The translations under genes and the position numbers were made by a program. The notes below the pieces were generated by a model. That model was not told where the DNA came from. It searched no databases and saw only the letters and a program-made list of their open reading frames with translations. Shown in pieces: positions 9,771 to 17,433 of a stretch of DNA of 64,000 nucleotides. The DNA is from Spirosoma oryzicola (GTDB lineage Bacteria; Bacteroidota; Bacteroidia; Cytophagales; Spirosomataceae), in assembly GCF_021233055.1 (NCBI RefSeq), contig NZ_CP089538.1, positions 1,283,501 to 1,347,500 on the forward strand. Direction: 5' to 3'. Numbering within the stretch: the first letter of the stretch is position 1; the number at the start of each line of letters is the position of its first letter.

Positions 9771-9809
9771 AACGACGAAGCCCTCACCAGTTGGGAGGGC
9801 TTCGTCGTT
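9771..9809. terminator. Bidirectional terminator hairpin
   Basis: AACGACGAAGCCCTC pairs perfectly with GAGGGCTTCGTCGTT (15 bp, 9-base loop). On the minus strand the stem is followed by TTGTTTTT, so it best serves the YtxH gene ending at 9837. Confidence 0.85.
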
Positions 9810-9836
9810 TTACTGCCTTATGTAGAGTGGATGAAT

Positions 9837-10187
9837 CTAGCTAATTTTCAGCGCGTCTTCGGCTTTGTTAATGCCCGATTTCGCTGCGTCTGCGGCATCA
9901 TCTACTTTATTGTTGTAAGCGTTTTTGTTCTGATTGTAGGATGAGTTTGCCTCTTCCTTATATTGGTCGAACTTCTGATCCGCCTGATTTTTGTATTGAT
10001 CTACTTTGTCTTGAGCGGTACCAACCAGATTATCGATTTGCGATTTTACCTGAGCAACGCCTTCGTCCCACTGGTTTTGCAGATCGTTAACTTGCTGAGA
10101 TAGCTTGTCGCGGGTTTCTTTACCACTGCGGGGAGCCGTCAGATAACCGATGGCAAGTCCTGTTAATACTCCTTTTAAAAAACTCAT
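9837..10187 (-). CDS. YtxH domain small protein
   Basis: The 116-residue protein starts with the YtxH signature: a short glycine-rich membrane segment (FLKGVLTGLAIGYLTAPRSGKETRDKL), then a long, highly charged helical tail rich in Lys, Asp, Gln and Asn with coiled-coil character (DKVDQYKNQADQKFDQYKEEA). Family members are general-stress or envelope-associated small proteins without known activity. The start codon is the only one that includes the hydrophobic segment. It is flanked by terminator hairpins on both sides, so it is monocistronic. Confidence 0.85.
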   Translation of the reverse strand: MSFLKGVLTGLAIGYLTAPRSGKETRDKLSQQVNDLQNQWDEGVAQVKSQIDNLVGTAQDKVDQYKNQADQKFDQYKEEANSSYNQNKNAYNNKVDDAADAAKSGINKAEDALKIS

Positions 10188-10403
10188 GATCTTGGTTGTT
10201 TTAGATTGTTCTGGGATTGCTTATCGTGTATAAAAACTATGCCAAGAAGACTATTTTAGTGATAAGTGTTTGATTTTTAGAATTTTAAAGGCTGCCGTGT
10301 TTTGCTCATAGAAAGTTGTTCGTAAAGATCATGAGTAGTTTATTCCACAAGATAGTAGCTATTGATGGGCGCGGACTAGGCACGGTAGTACAAACATAAA
10401 AAA

Positions 10404-10437
10404 TGCCGGTTAGCTACTGATACGTAACTAACCGGCA
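10404..10437 (-). terminator. glmM terminator
   Basis: TGCCGGTTAG pairs with CTAACCGGCA. On the minus strand it is followed by TTTTTTATGTTT. It lies 22 bp past the glmM stop. Confidence 0.9.
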
Positions 10438-10458
10438 AGAAAAAAGCTCGGCAGGTAA

Positions 10459-11853
10459 TTAACGGTTTTCGTTGATTACTTCCCGAATGTCATTAATAAT
10501 CTTACCCGCTAAATGATCGGCAGTTGCGAGGGTATCAGATTCCGAGTAGATGCGAATGATAGGCTCTGTATTTGACTTGCGTAGGTGCACCCATTCTTTG
10601 TCAAATTCGATCTTAACCCCGTCGATGGTGTTGATTGGATTCCTGGCGTATTTAGCCTGAATTCGTTCCAATACCGCATCGACGTTAATGTCGGGCGTCA
10701 GTTCGATCTTGTTTTTCGAGATGTAATAATTTGGGTAGGTACGGCGCAGCATTGACGCCGACTTGCCAAATTTGGCCAGATGAGTCAGGAACAGCGCAAT
10801 GCCAACCAACGCGTCGCGACCGTAATGAATGTCAGGATAGATAATTCCACCATTCCCTTCGCCACCGATAACAGCGTCATTTTCCTTCATCATCTCAACC
10901 ACGTTGACCTCGCCAACCGCCGAAGCAAAATGCTGACCGCCATGCTTACGGGTTATGTCGCGTAGGGCTACTGTGCTCGATAGATTCGATACGGTGTTGC
11001 CGGGCTTGCTTTTAAGAACATAGTCCGATACGGCAACCAACGTGTACTCCTCGCCAAAAGGTGAGCCGTCTTCGCAGATCAGGGCTAACCGATCTACATC
11101 GGGATCGACAACAATTCCAAGATCCGCGTTGCCTTTCTCCATCTCCTTGATGATATCGCGCAGGTTTTCGGGGAGCGGTTCGGGGTTGTGCGCAAAATGA
11201 CCCGTTGGTTCGCAGTGCAACCGGGTGATTTTCTCAACGCCCAGCGCTTCCAGCAGCATTGGTACCGCAATACCACCGGTCGAATTAACGGCATCGACAA
11301 CAATCCGGAAGTTACGGGCAGCAATAGCGGCACGGTCGACCAGAGGAAGCGCTAGAATCAGATCAATATGCTTTTGTAGCCAGGTTGTATCAGTGCGATA
11401 CTGTCCTAGTTTACGTACCTCGGCAAAATCAATGGCCTCAGCTTCGGCAATGGCCAGTACTTCGGCCCCGTCCGTTGCGGAGATGAACTCACCCGCTTCA
11501 TTCAGCAGCTTAAGCGCATTCCACTGGATCGGGTTATGGCTAGCCGTTAAAATAATGCCGCCCGCAGCGCCTTCGGCCGGTACAGCAAGCTCAACGGTTG
11601 GCGTGGTTGACAGGCCCAGATCGATTACGTCAAGTCCTAATCCCTGTAACGTCGCCGTTACCAGCTTCGACACCATTTCGCCCGATAGTCGGCCATCGCG
11701 GCCTATCACCACGGTTTTTTTCTCCGTGTTGCGTTGCCGGAGCCACTGCCCGAAAGCAGCCGCAAATTTAACCACATCCAAAGGCGTCAGTCCGTTTCCG
11801 CTGCGCCCCCCAATCGTTCCTCGTATCCCGGAAATAGACTTAATTAATGCCAC
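10459..11853 (-). CDS. glmM: Phosphoglucosamine mutase (phosphohexomutase family)
   Basis: The enzyme would interconvert glucosamine-6-phosphate and glucosamine-1-phosphate for UDP-GlcNAc and cell-wall synthesis. The 464-residue protein has all four family loops: the catalytic phosphoserine in TASHNP (Ser105), the metal site DPDVDR near 245, the sugar loop GEGNGG near 333 and the phosphate loop RKSNTEP near 422. The GEGNGG loop favours GlmM over phosphomannomutase, but related Bacteroidota enzymes can be bifunctional. A -7 box just upstream and a strong terminator mark a single-gene unit. Confidence 0.88.
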   Translation of the reverse strand: MALIKSISGIRGTIGGRSGNGLTPLDVVKFAAAFGQWLRQRNTEKKTVVIGRDGRLSGEMVSKLVTATLQGLGLDVIDLGLSTTPTVELAVPAEGAAGGIILTASHNPIQWNALKLLNEAGEFISATDGAEVLAIAEAEAIDFAEVRKLGQYRTDTTWLQKHIDLILALPLVDRAAIAARNFRIVVDAVNSTGGIAVPMLLEALGVEKITRLHCEPTGHFAHNPEPLPENLRDIIKEMEKGNADLGIVVDPDVDRLALICEDGSPFGEEYTLVAVSDYVLKSKPGNTVSNLSSTVALRDITRKHGGQHFASAVGEVNVVEMMKENDAVIGGEGNGGIIYPDIHYGRDALVGIALFLTHLAKFGKSASMLRRTYPNYYISKNKIELTPDINVDAVLERIQAKYARNPINTIDGVKIEFDKEWVHLRKSNTEPIIRIYSESDTLATADHLAGKIINDIREVINENR

Positions 11854-11885
11854 GTGAAGGGTCTGCTAAAATTCTGAAAAGTCCG

Positions 11886-11893
11886 CAAAGATA
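11886..11893 (-). promoter_or_regulatory. glmM -7 promoter box
   Basis: Read on the minus strand this is TATCTTTG, a perfect TAnnTTTG match, 33 bp before the glmM start codon. The -33 region is only T-rich (ATTTTCCC) at the expected spacing. Confidence 0.55.
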
Positions 11894-11963
11894 GGTTGCT
11901 TGGCGCAAGGGAAAATGATCTAAGCCGGAAAAACTTTGTGGTCCCGTTTCTTTCTTCATACGT

Positions 11964-12794
11964 TCAGGCGAATACCAATTCGGCACGTAAGTGTGAATTA
12001 GCCTGGCCAATAAACGTACCACTGATCGGAGCGGCTAGTTCGGGCTTAGCCGTTGAGGTTAAAAAGATATGTCGATTGCTTACCACCGATCCTTCCGTTG
12101 GGTCAAAACCACGCCATCCAGCACCCGGTAAGTACACTTCAGCCCAGGCATGTAGCTGGTGCTCTTGCTGGGGGTTGCCGAACAAATAACCGCTCACAAA
12201 TCGGGCTGCAATGCCCAGGCTTCGGCAGGCTGCCATAAAAAGCGTGGTATAATCCCGGCAGGAACCTTTACGGAGCGTCAGCGTTTGTTCGGGCGGAAAT
12301 GGTGCGCCTACTTCCCGGATCTCATACGTAAACTCCCGAATCGCCTGATTGAGCGCTATTAGAAAATTGATCGTCTGCCAGCCCGCCTTAGCCGCCAGCT
12401 GTTTGGCCCAGTCTTCAATGCGGTGCGTTACGCCAGTTCGTTCCAGATAAGGCTGCAACAGGTCCTGCTCGTATTTGGGGTAGCGGAACGGTACCCGCTG
12501 CGTCTCGAACGGAAACAGCACAAAGTCGAACGAGTTAAACTCGTCGGATTGGAGCGTGATTTCGGCCGTAACCTGTAGGCGGTTGGTCGGGTGGCTAAAG
12601 TAAGCCAGTTGCTGCACATTGCCCTCCACATCAACGTTCCGGACCGCTCGCGACGGCTTGGGCTCAATGGTCAGGCTGTAGTCGAGCAAACGCTGGTAAG
12701 GGTACGTCCGGGGGTAGAGATACAGCGTTTGCGGGCCGAGGGCAACCGGGATGTCATAAGTATACTCAGATTCGTGCCGGACGTGAAGATGCAT
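11964..12794 (-). CDS. Transglutaminase-like protease-fold protein (Bact_transglu_N + TGc)
   Basis: The 276-residue protein has an N-terminal beta domain typical of bacterial transglutaminase-like proteins (MHLHVRHESEYTYDIPVALGPQTLYLYPR) and a papain-like core. The core has Cys in RKGSCRDYTTLF, His in LHAWAEVYLPGAGW and Asp in GFDPTEG, a complete catalytic triad. The frame opens 24 codons earlier, but that extension runs through a 12-bp hairpin and lacks family similarity, so the inner ATG is chosen. It follows an Anbu peptidase gene in the same direction. Proteins of this type are known partners in Anbu gene clusters, with a proposed peptide-bond cleaving or forming role. Confidence 0.85.
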   Translation of the reverse strand: MHLHVRHESEYTYDIPVALGPQTLYLYPRTYPYQRLLDYSLTIEPKPSRAVRNVDVEGNVQQLAYFSHPTNRLQVTAEITLQSDEFNSFDFVLFPFETQRVPFRYPKYEQDLLQPYLERTGVTHRIEDWAKQLAAKAGWQTINFLIALNQAIREFTYEIREVGAPFPPEQTLTLRKGSCRDYTTLFMAACRSLGIAARFVSGYLFGNPQQEHQLHAWAEVYLPGAGWRGFDPTEGSVVSNRHIFLTSTAKPELAAPISGTFIGQANSHLRAELVFA

Positions 12795-12829
12795 AGGATA
12801 AAAGCAATTGATGGTGTAGCCTGTATACT

Positions 12830-12861
12830 GTTTTTGACGGCAGACACCCGCCGTCAAAAAC
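12830..12861. terminator. Hairpin between Anbu and transglutaminase genes
   Basis: GTTTTTGACGGC pairs perfectly with GCCGTCAAAAAC (12 bp, 8-base loop), beginning 2 bp after the Anbu stop. Its T-runs lie inside the stem, so it may terminate partially or stabilise the 3' end of the Anbu mRNA while allowing read-through. Confidence 0.65.
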
Positions 12862-12862
12862 A

Positions 12863-13603
12863 TCACACATTTTTGACCGAACGTACTTTATCAAAGATTG
12901 GGTTCATCCAATCACTGGGCAATTTTCGGACTGAGTTGCTTAACAAAGCGCTCCACTGGTGAGACACCTCGTCCATATCTTCTTTCTCCAGGCGGTATTC
13001 CGTCATGTGAAAGCTGTCCTTTGGGTAAATGACGACATCCAGCGGGTAATCAACATCGTTGGCGCTGACGCGGGTGGCATCAAAAGCCAGAAAACCAATC
13101 TTCAGCGCTTCCTGTAAGTTGGTTTCGTAGGATAAGTTTCTGAATAGCAATGGTTTGCCGTAGCCCGAATTACCAATTATTTTAAACGGAGAGCCCTGGT
13201 CAACTTCAACCCAATTTCCTTCAGGGTACAGCATGAAGAGTTTGTGCTCTTCGTCATCTTCCAGCTGACCGCCGACAATCGCATTCAAATTGAAGTTTAA
13301 GCCGCTGGCTACAATGGATGCCTTGTCTTCCTGAGCCACCCGTTTGACCTGTTCGCCAAATGCGTTGACCGCTTTGTAGAGTTTGTTAAAGGAGCGGTCC
13401 TGCTCCGAAATTACTTCTTTAAAGTAAGTAATGGCTTTATCGCGTACGGAACGAAGTCCCGAAGTCATGATGAACAACGAGTGATTTTCAACTTCGTGGA
13501 CCGAAATCTTTCGATTAGAAGACACCTCCGAACCAGAGGTCAACCGTCTATCGGCGATGGCAACGAGACCTGACGCGACTTTAATTCCTAAACAATAAGT
13601 CAT
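12863..13603 (-). CDS. Anbu, ancestral proteasome beta-subunit-like peptidase
   Basis: The 246-residue protein begins MTYCLGIKVASGLVAIADRRLTSG, the N-terminal signature of Anbu (COG3484), with Thr2 as the expected N-terminal nucleophile after Met removal and an Asp in ADRR. The Ntn-hydrolase sandwich continues with ENHSLFIMTSGLRSVRDKAITYF, FNLNAIVGGQLEDDEEHKLFMLYPEGNWV and GNSGYGKPLL segments. Anbu forms open ring or helical assemblies; its physiological substrate is unsettled. In many bacteria it clusters with transglutaminase-like, alpha-E and ATP-grasp genes. Here only the transglutaminase partner is adjacent. The start is fixed by the Thr2 requirement. Confidence 0.9.
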   Translation of the reverse strand: MTYCLGIKVASGLVAIADRRLTSGSEVSSNRKISVHEVENHSLFIMTSGLRSVRDKAITYFKEVISEQDRSFNKLYKAVNAFGEQVKRVAQEDKASIVASGLNFNLNAIVGGQLEDDEEHKLFMLYPEGNWVEVDQGSPFKIIGNSGYGKPLLFRNLSYETNLQEALKIGFLAFDATRVSANDVDYPLDVVIYPKDSFHMTEYRLEKEDMDEVSHQWSALLSNSVRKLPSDWMNPIFDKVRSVKNV

Positions 13604-13637
13604 TCTGCACAGTGGGAAAAGCAGGTACTAAACCCAA

Positions 13638-13645
13638 CAAATATA
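13638..13645 (-). promoter_or_regulatory. Anbu -7 promoter box
   Basis: On the minus strand this reads TATATTTG, a perfect TAnnTTTG match, 35 bp before the Anbu start. No -33 TTTG stands at the ideal spacing. Confidence 0.5.
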
Positions 13646-13698
13646 CGGGTTGACACCAGTTTTGTTTGACGTATAGACTGGTTTTCTATAAAACTGGC

Positions 13699-16302
13699 TT
13701 ATTTATTTGGGGTACGGTTCTCGGAAGAGCGAGTATCGTTGCCGTTTACTTTACGCAGGTCTGGCTCCGACTGTGATTCATCAATTGGGCTAGAAATGCT
13801 CGCTATCCGGCCTCCTGACGCGCTGGTCGAACGCAAATCGGCCCTGGCGGTGTCATCTTCGCCATTGGTTGTGCCATTGCCGGGGGTGCTGTCCGGATCG
13901 GGCTGGTCTGCGGCCAGGATTTGAGCCGCATTGGTGAGCGTACCCTTGCCTGTGACCGTGGCCCTAAAGGATAAACTGGCGGTTTGACCAGCGGCTAACT
14001 GACTGATAACACCCGTCACGGCGGTGCCACTGGCGATCATACCTGTGCTGGATGAGAGAAATTGCAAACCGGCGGGCAGATCGTTTCTGATTCTGATATT
14101 GGTAGCATTCAACCCTCCCTGGTTGAAAACTTTAAGGGTAATGGTTACGGGCTGTCCCTGGCTGGCGTAACGCTGACTAAGCTCCATCGTCAAACTCAGG
14201 TCCGCCTTGCTGGAGTCGGGTGCGGGTTGATTGCCCTGAACAGTCGGTAAAGCCTTCTGGTTCGGGTTGGGTGACGCGAACAACGAAAGCGTATTTGCTG
14301 CCGAAAGAGTCCGTAGATCAACCATTGCCGCATCATCTTCGCCATCGGCAGTACCAGAATTAGGTTCGCTGTCGGGATCTAACCGGCTTTGAGCCGTCAG
14401 CTGAGCTGCGTTGAGGTAATTACCTGCTGTCGTCAGCCGCGCGACATAGCGACGGGTGATTGATTGGCCGGGGGCAATATTCGACAGGTTGCCGGTAACA
14501 ATGTTATTGGTCGCTGTCAAGTTAGCCGATGACACAAATACCAGGTTGCTTGGTAAGCGATTCTGCATGGTTACGGCTCCGGCGTCGCAGGCCCCTTCGT
14601 TGCGGACGGTTAGCGAAAACGTGACGGTGTCGCCTACGGACACGATGCGACGGCTGACGGATAGGGATAGCGCCAGATCAGTCATCGCATTATTGATGTA
14701 GACAGTGGCGGCATCGGACTGACACCCGTATACACTGTTGACCGCTCTCAGCGAGTACATTCCTGCCGAGTTGGCCTGAATGGAATGGCTTATTTCGGAT
14801 GTATTCCAAAGGTTATCACCCTCGTAACTTGATGTTAGTGTGACGCTTCCTGGTTGGCACAATGAGGTTGAACCGCTGGTGGTGATGGATGGGACCGCTG
14901 GCTTAACCGTGTTGGGAACCGTAACTGCGGGCGGGAAAACTACTTTTTTCTGGGAGTCACGGAGTCGGGCCGAGTACGTACCAGCGCCAACGGTCAAACT
15001 CTGACTGGTCGTGCCTGTATTCCAGGTGTATTCGTAGCCGCTTGGCTGGGTTAGTGTCAGTCGATTGTTTGTAGCGCAGGCAATGCTCACGAGCGGCTGA
15101 CTTTCGGCTGGATAAGGCTGAATGGACTGTAAATAAGCATTCGTTATGGCATCGGCCCAGAGCTTTCCTACTTTCGGTTGTCCCAGGGGAGAATAGTGAA
15201 TACCATCTGGACGGTCGTCTAGCGAGTTGACATTATCGAGGTCAGGCCCTTGATAAGTCTTATAGTTATCTCGGTTAATAACCTGAAGCTGAGCTTGCCG
15301 GACGTTTTCAAAACGGCCACCGACGTAAGAGGATAGGGCGATGATAAACGATAGATTCGGTTTGCCAAACTCCTGTCGCACCTTGTCGATGACGCCGTAA
15401 TGATGGGTGACAATCAGGTCCGTAGGATTGCCCCGGTCGTTCTCGCCATGCTGAAGAAGAATTGCCCGAATACCCGTTGACGGAACGTACAGATTCATCA
15501 GATTCCGCATATTAACGTATGGCATTCGAAGGGAGTACTTGATAAAACCATGCTCAAAAGGGATATCGTAGGCTGCTTTGTACGTCTGTTCCATGTTGCT
15601 TCCGCCAAATCCAGCATTGTAGATCAGAACGGGTACATTAATGCGCTGCACCAGCAGATCGCCCATGCGTCCCCAGAACCACGCCATTTTCGCAAAAGGA
15701 GATATACCCGTAAAAGTGGCTAACTGACTAAAATTCAGACCGGGTAAGTAGCGGTTATCAGCAGTGCCCTCGTACTGCTGAAACTCTGGGCTGGTCTGGT
15801 CAAGCGATACCACCGTTACGCGGTCATCAACGGCTCCTTCCATGGTGGGACAACGGTCTGTACCGTCGACGTAACAACTGGAGCCTTGGGCGTTTGAATG
15901 GCCAAGAATAGCAAACACTTCGCCAACGCCAAACCGATCAACCACGTCCGTAGCTACGACCTTCCTGTTGCTAATACCCCGAACTTCAAGTTGATACCAC
16001 CCGCCTGTGACGGTTAGTTTGCCGCTAAACTGGCCATTGAGTGGATTTGTCTGAAGGGTTGACCAGCTTGTTGTAGTGCCTTGGCCGGCGGTGCGAACAA
16101 CAGCACGCACTTCTACAGAGTCGAGGTCCTGAGCATAACTACCCACGATCTGCACGGTTGCTTTGTTGTTGTTATCACGCTGGACAATCATCCGACTTAC
16201 GGGATAAGTAACGTCGATTTGAGCCGAAACTCGCGGTAGACTTACAGCCAATAACACAGCTGTTAGCCCTGTTTTGAGGAGTAACTGTACTAGTAATCTC
16301 AT
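13699..16302 (-). CDS. Secreted SGNH-like esterase with two DUF11 domains
   Basis: The 867-residue protein has a signal peptide ending VSAQ (about residue 28) and a beta-sandwich N-domain. An SGNH-hydrolase-like domain follows, with Ser136 in GHSNAQG, a QHGENDRG motif near 290 and DGIHY near 370 supplying the Asp/His. Next come an Ig-like Cys-containing segment (about 395-535) and two DUF11 adhesion-type repeats (about 545-660 and 700-815), each ending in a PDSxP...GEDD motif. The C-terminus is polar with no obvious T9SS sorting domain. It probably acts on surface glycans or esters, and the DUF11 units likely serve as stalk or anchor. It is a paralogue of the truncated gene at the window start. 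Confidence 0.8.
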   Translation of the reverse strand: MRLLVQLLLKTGLTAVLLAVSLPRVSAQIDVTYPVSRMIVQRDNNNKATVQIVGSYAQDLDSVEVRAVVRTAGQGTTTSWSTLQTNPLNGQFSGKLTVTGGWYQLEVRGISNRKVVATDVVDRFGVGEVFAILGHSNAQGSSCYVDGTDRCPTMEGAVDDRVTVVSLDQTSPEFQQYEGTADNRYLPGLNFSQLATFTGISPFAKMAWFWGRMGDLLVQRINVPVLIYNAGFGGSNMEQTYKAAYDIPFEHGFIKYSLRMPYVNMRNLMNLYVPSTGIRAILLQHGENDRGNPTDLIVTHHYGVIDKVRQEFGKPNLSFIIALSSYVGGRFENVRQAQLQVINRDNYKTYQGPDLDNVNSLDDRPDGIHYSPLGQPKVGKLWADAITNAYLQSIQPYPAESQPLVSIACATNNRLTLTQPSGYEYTWNTGTTSQSLTVGAGTYSARLRDSQKKVVFPPAVTVPNTVKPAVPSITTSGSTSLCQPGSVTLTSSYEGDNLWNTSEISHSIQANSAGMYSLRAVNSVYGCQSDAATVYINNAMTDLALSLSVSRRIVSVGDTVTFSLTVRNEGACDAGAVTMQNRLPSNLVFVSSANLTATNNIVTGNLSNIAPGQSITRRYVARLTTAGNYLNAAQLTAQSRLDPDSEPNSGTADGEDDAAMVDLRTLSAANTLSLFASPNPNQKALPTVQGNQPAPDSSKADLSLTMELSQRYASQGQPVTITLKVFNQGGLNATNIRIRNDLPAGLQFLSSSTGMIASGTAVTGVISQLAAGQTASLSFRATVTGKGTLTNAAQILAADQPDPDSTPGNGTTNGEDDTARADLRSTSASGGRIASISSPIDESQSEPDLRKVNGNDTRSSENRTPNK

Positions 16303-16654
16303 GATGGATAAAGCAATGCGTAGCTTAAATAAACAGCGAACGTTTAATCAGTTCTGTACAAGGAGTTACAACTAATAACTTATTGTACAGAAAATAGAGT
16401 AAAAAGAAACCTGATTATTTCTACTTGCAAGGCAAATATAGTATTATTAATGAAATTAGGATAATACAAAGTTACTGATAATCGATATTTTAATCCTTAT
16501 CTATAGTGAATATAGAATTATAGGGAAGCAGACCTCAGAGAAATAACGTGCGCTTGTATACTTACTATAGAATGGTACTGGAGCGGTGAGCTAAATTAAA
16601 CACGGAGATACTGACATTCAGTGCCATTCTGCGATTAGTTTTCGATTAAATCGA
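16303..16654. other. AT-rich divergent intergenic region
   Basis: Region between the divergent SGNH/DUF11 gene and the small acidic protein gene. It is markedly AT-rich with no convincing small gene. The plus-strand promoter at its right edge is listed separately. Confidence 0.5.
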
Positions 16655-16685
16655 TTTGTTTTGGCCGAAGGTTTGTGTTACTTTG
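16655..16685 (+). promoter_or_regulatory. Bacteroidota-type promoter
   Basis: TTTG (16655-16658), then exactly 19 bp, then TTACTTTG (16678-16685), one mismatch from TTTG-N19-TAnnTTTG. It lies 36 bp before the ATG of the acidic protein gene and excludes the longer upstream start. Confidence 0.7.
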
Positions 16686-16721
16686 TCAGTAAGAAGGTAT
16701 TCACCCCTTCGCCGATTCGCA

Positions 16722-17216
16722 ATGAACTTTGACGACGAGGACGACGACGACAGCTTCATGGACTGGGACGGTTTCGATGAGGACTATGACCCCGAGGAGG
16801 CCCGCGCCGAAATGGAGGCCGAGAACCGGCGTATCAAGAACCTACCCATCTTACGCAAGGCTAACGAACTCATGGAGTTAACCCAAGCCATTGTAGAAAC
16901 AATTAACAAAGAAGATGATGTCCTGATGATGCACGAGCAGATGCTGGCCAATGCGATGATGCTGGCTCCCAAAATCGTTGGTGCGGAAGGGGGCGACCTG
17001 TATACATTACGCATGGAAAATGCGGTCATTATTAAAATGCACGCCCGTGAGCTGCTGGCTCAGACATCCTATTGCAAAGCAGAAAAGCTCGCTACGCCTG
17101 CCTATCTGAATTTACTGAGAGACGAAATTGAGCAGTTTCGCTTGTTATTCGTCGAATGGGTAAACGGGTTCGATAAAGACAACGATGCGCCCGACGATTG
17201 GGGCCTGTTTTATTAG
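16722..17216 (+). CDS. Conserved-looking acidic cytoplasmic protein, unknown function
   Basis: The 164-residue protein has no signal peptide and opens with a strikingly acidic stretch (MNFDDEDDDDSFMDWDGFDEDYDPEEARAEME). A predicted all-helical body follows, including LRKANELMELTQAIVETI and a C-terminal helix ending DDWGLFY. I do not recognise a named family. Internal Met-rich and Leu-rich helices suggest a protein-protein interaction module. The start at the inner ATG is chosen because a near-consensus promoter overlaps the longer extension. It has its own terminator, so it is a single-gene unit. Confidence 0.8.
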   Translation: MNFDDEDDDDSFMDWDGFDEDYDPEEARAEMEAENRRIKNLPILRKANELMELTQAIVETINKEDDVLMMHEQMLANAMMLAPKIVGAEGGDLYTLRMENAVIIKMHARELLAQTSYCKAEKLATPAYLNLLRDEIEQFRLLFVEWVNGFDKDNDAPDDWGLFY

Positions 17217-17226
17217 TCAGCAAGCA

Positions 17227-17260
17227 AACCCGGTTCTACATGACCGGGTTTTGTTTTTAT
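17227..17260 (+). terminator. Terminator after acidic protein gene
   Basis: AACCCGGT pairs with ACCGGGTT (8 bp, 8-base loop), followed by TTGTTTTTAT, 10 bp after the stop. Confidence 0.88.
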
Positions 17261-17433
17261 AGCGGACCGGCTCAGCTATACGACCGAGGGAATGAAAAAT
17301 TCGTACGAGCTGATTAAACAGCATAGCCGTTGTGTAAAAAAATAAGGCTCAAAAGGGCACCAATGGCCTAAAACAAGATATACCTAGTAGAAAATCAGCG
17401 GGTTGATGCTTAGAATAGGGTAACTTTACTCTA

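Noticed and set aside
11225..11857. 210-codon antisense frame inside glmM
   Set aside because: A shadow of glmM with skewed Ser/Ala/Pro composition and no domain.
12795..12866. 24-codon N-terminal extension of the transglutaminase-like gene
   Set aside because: It runs through a perfect hairpin and does not resemble family N-termini; the start at 12794 fits better.
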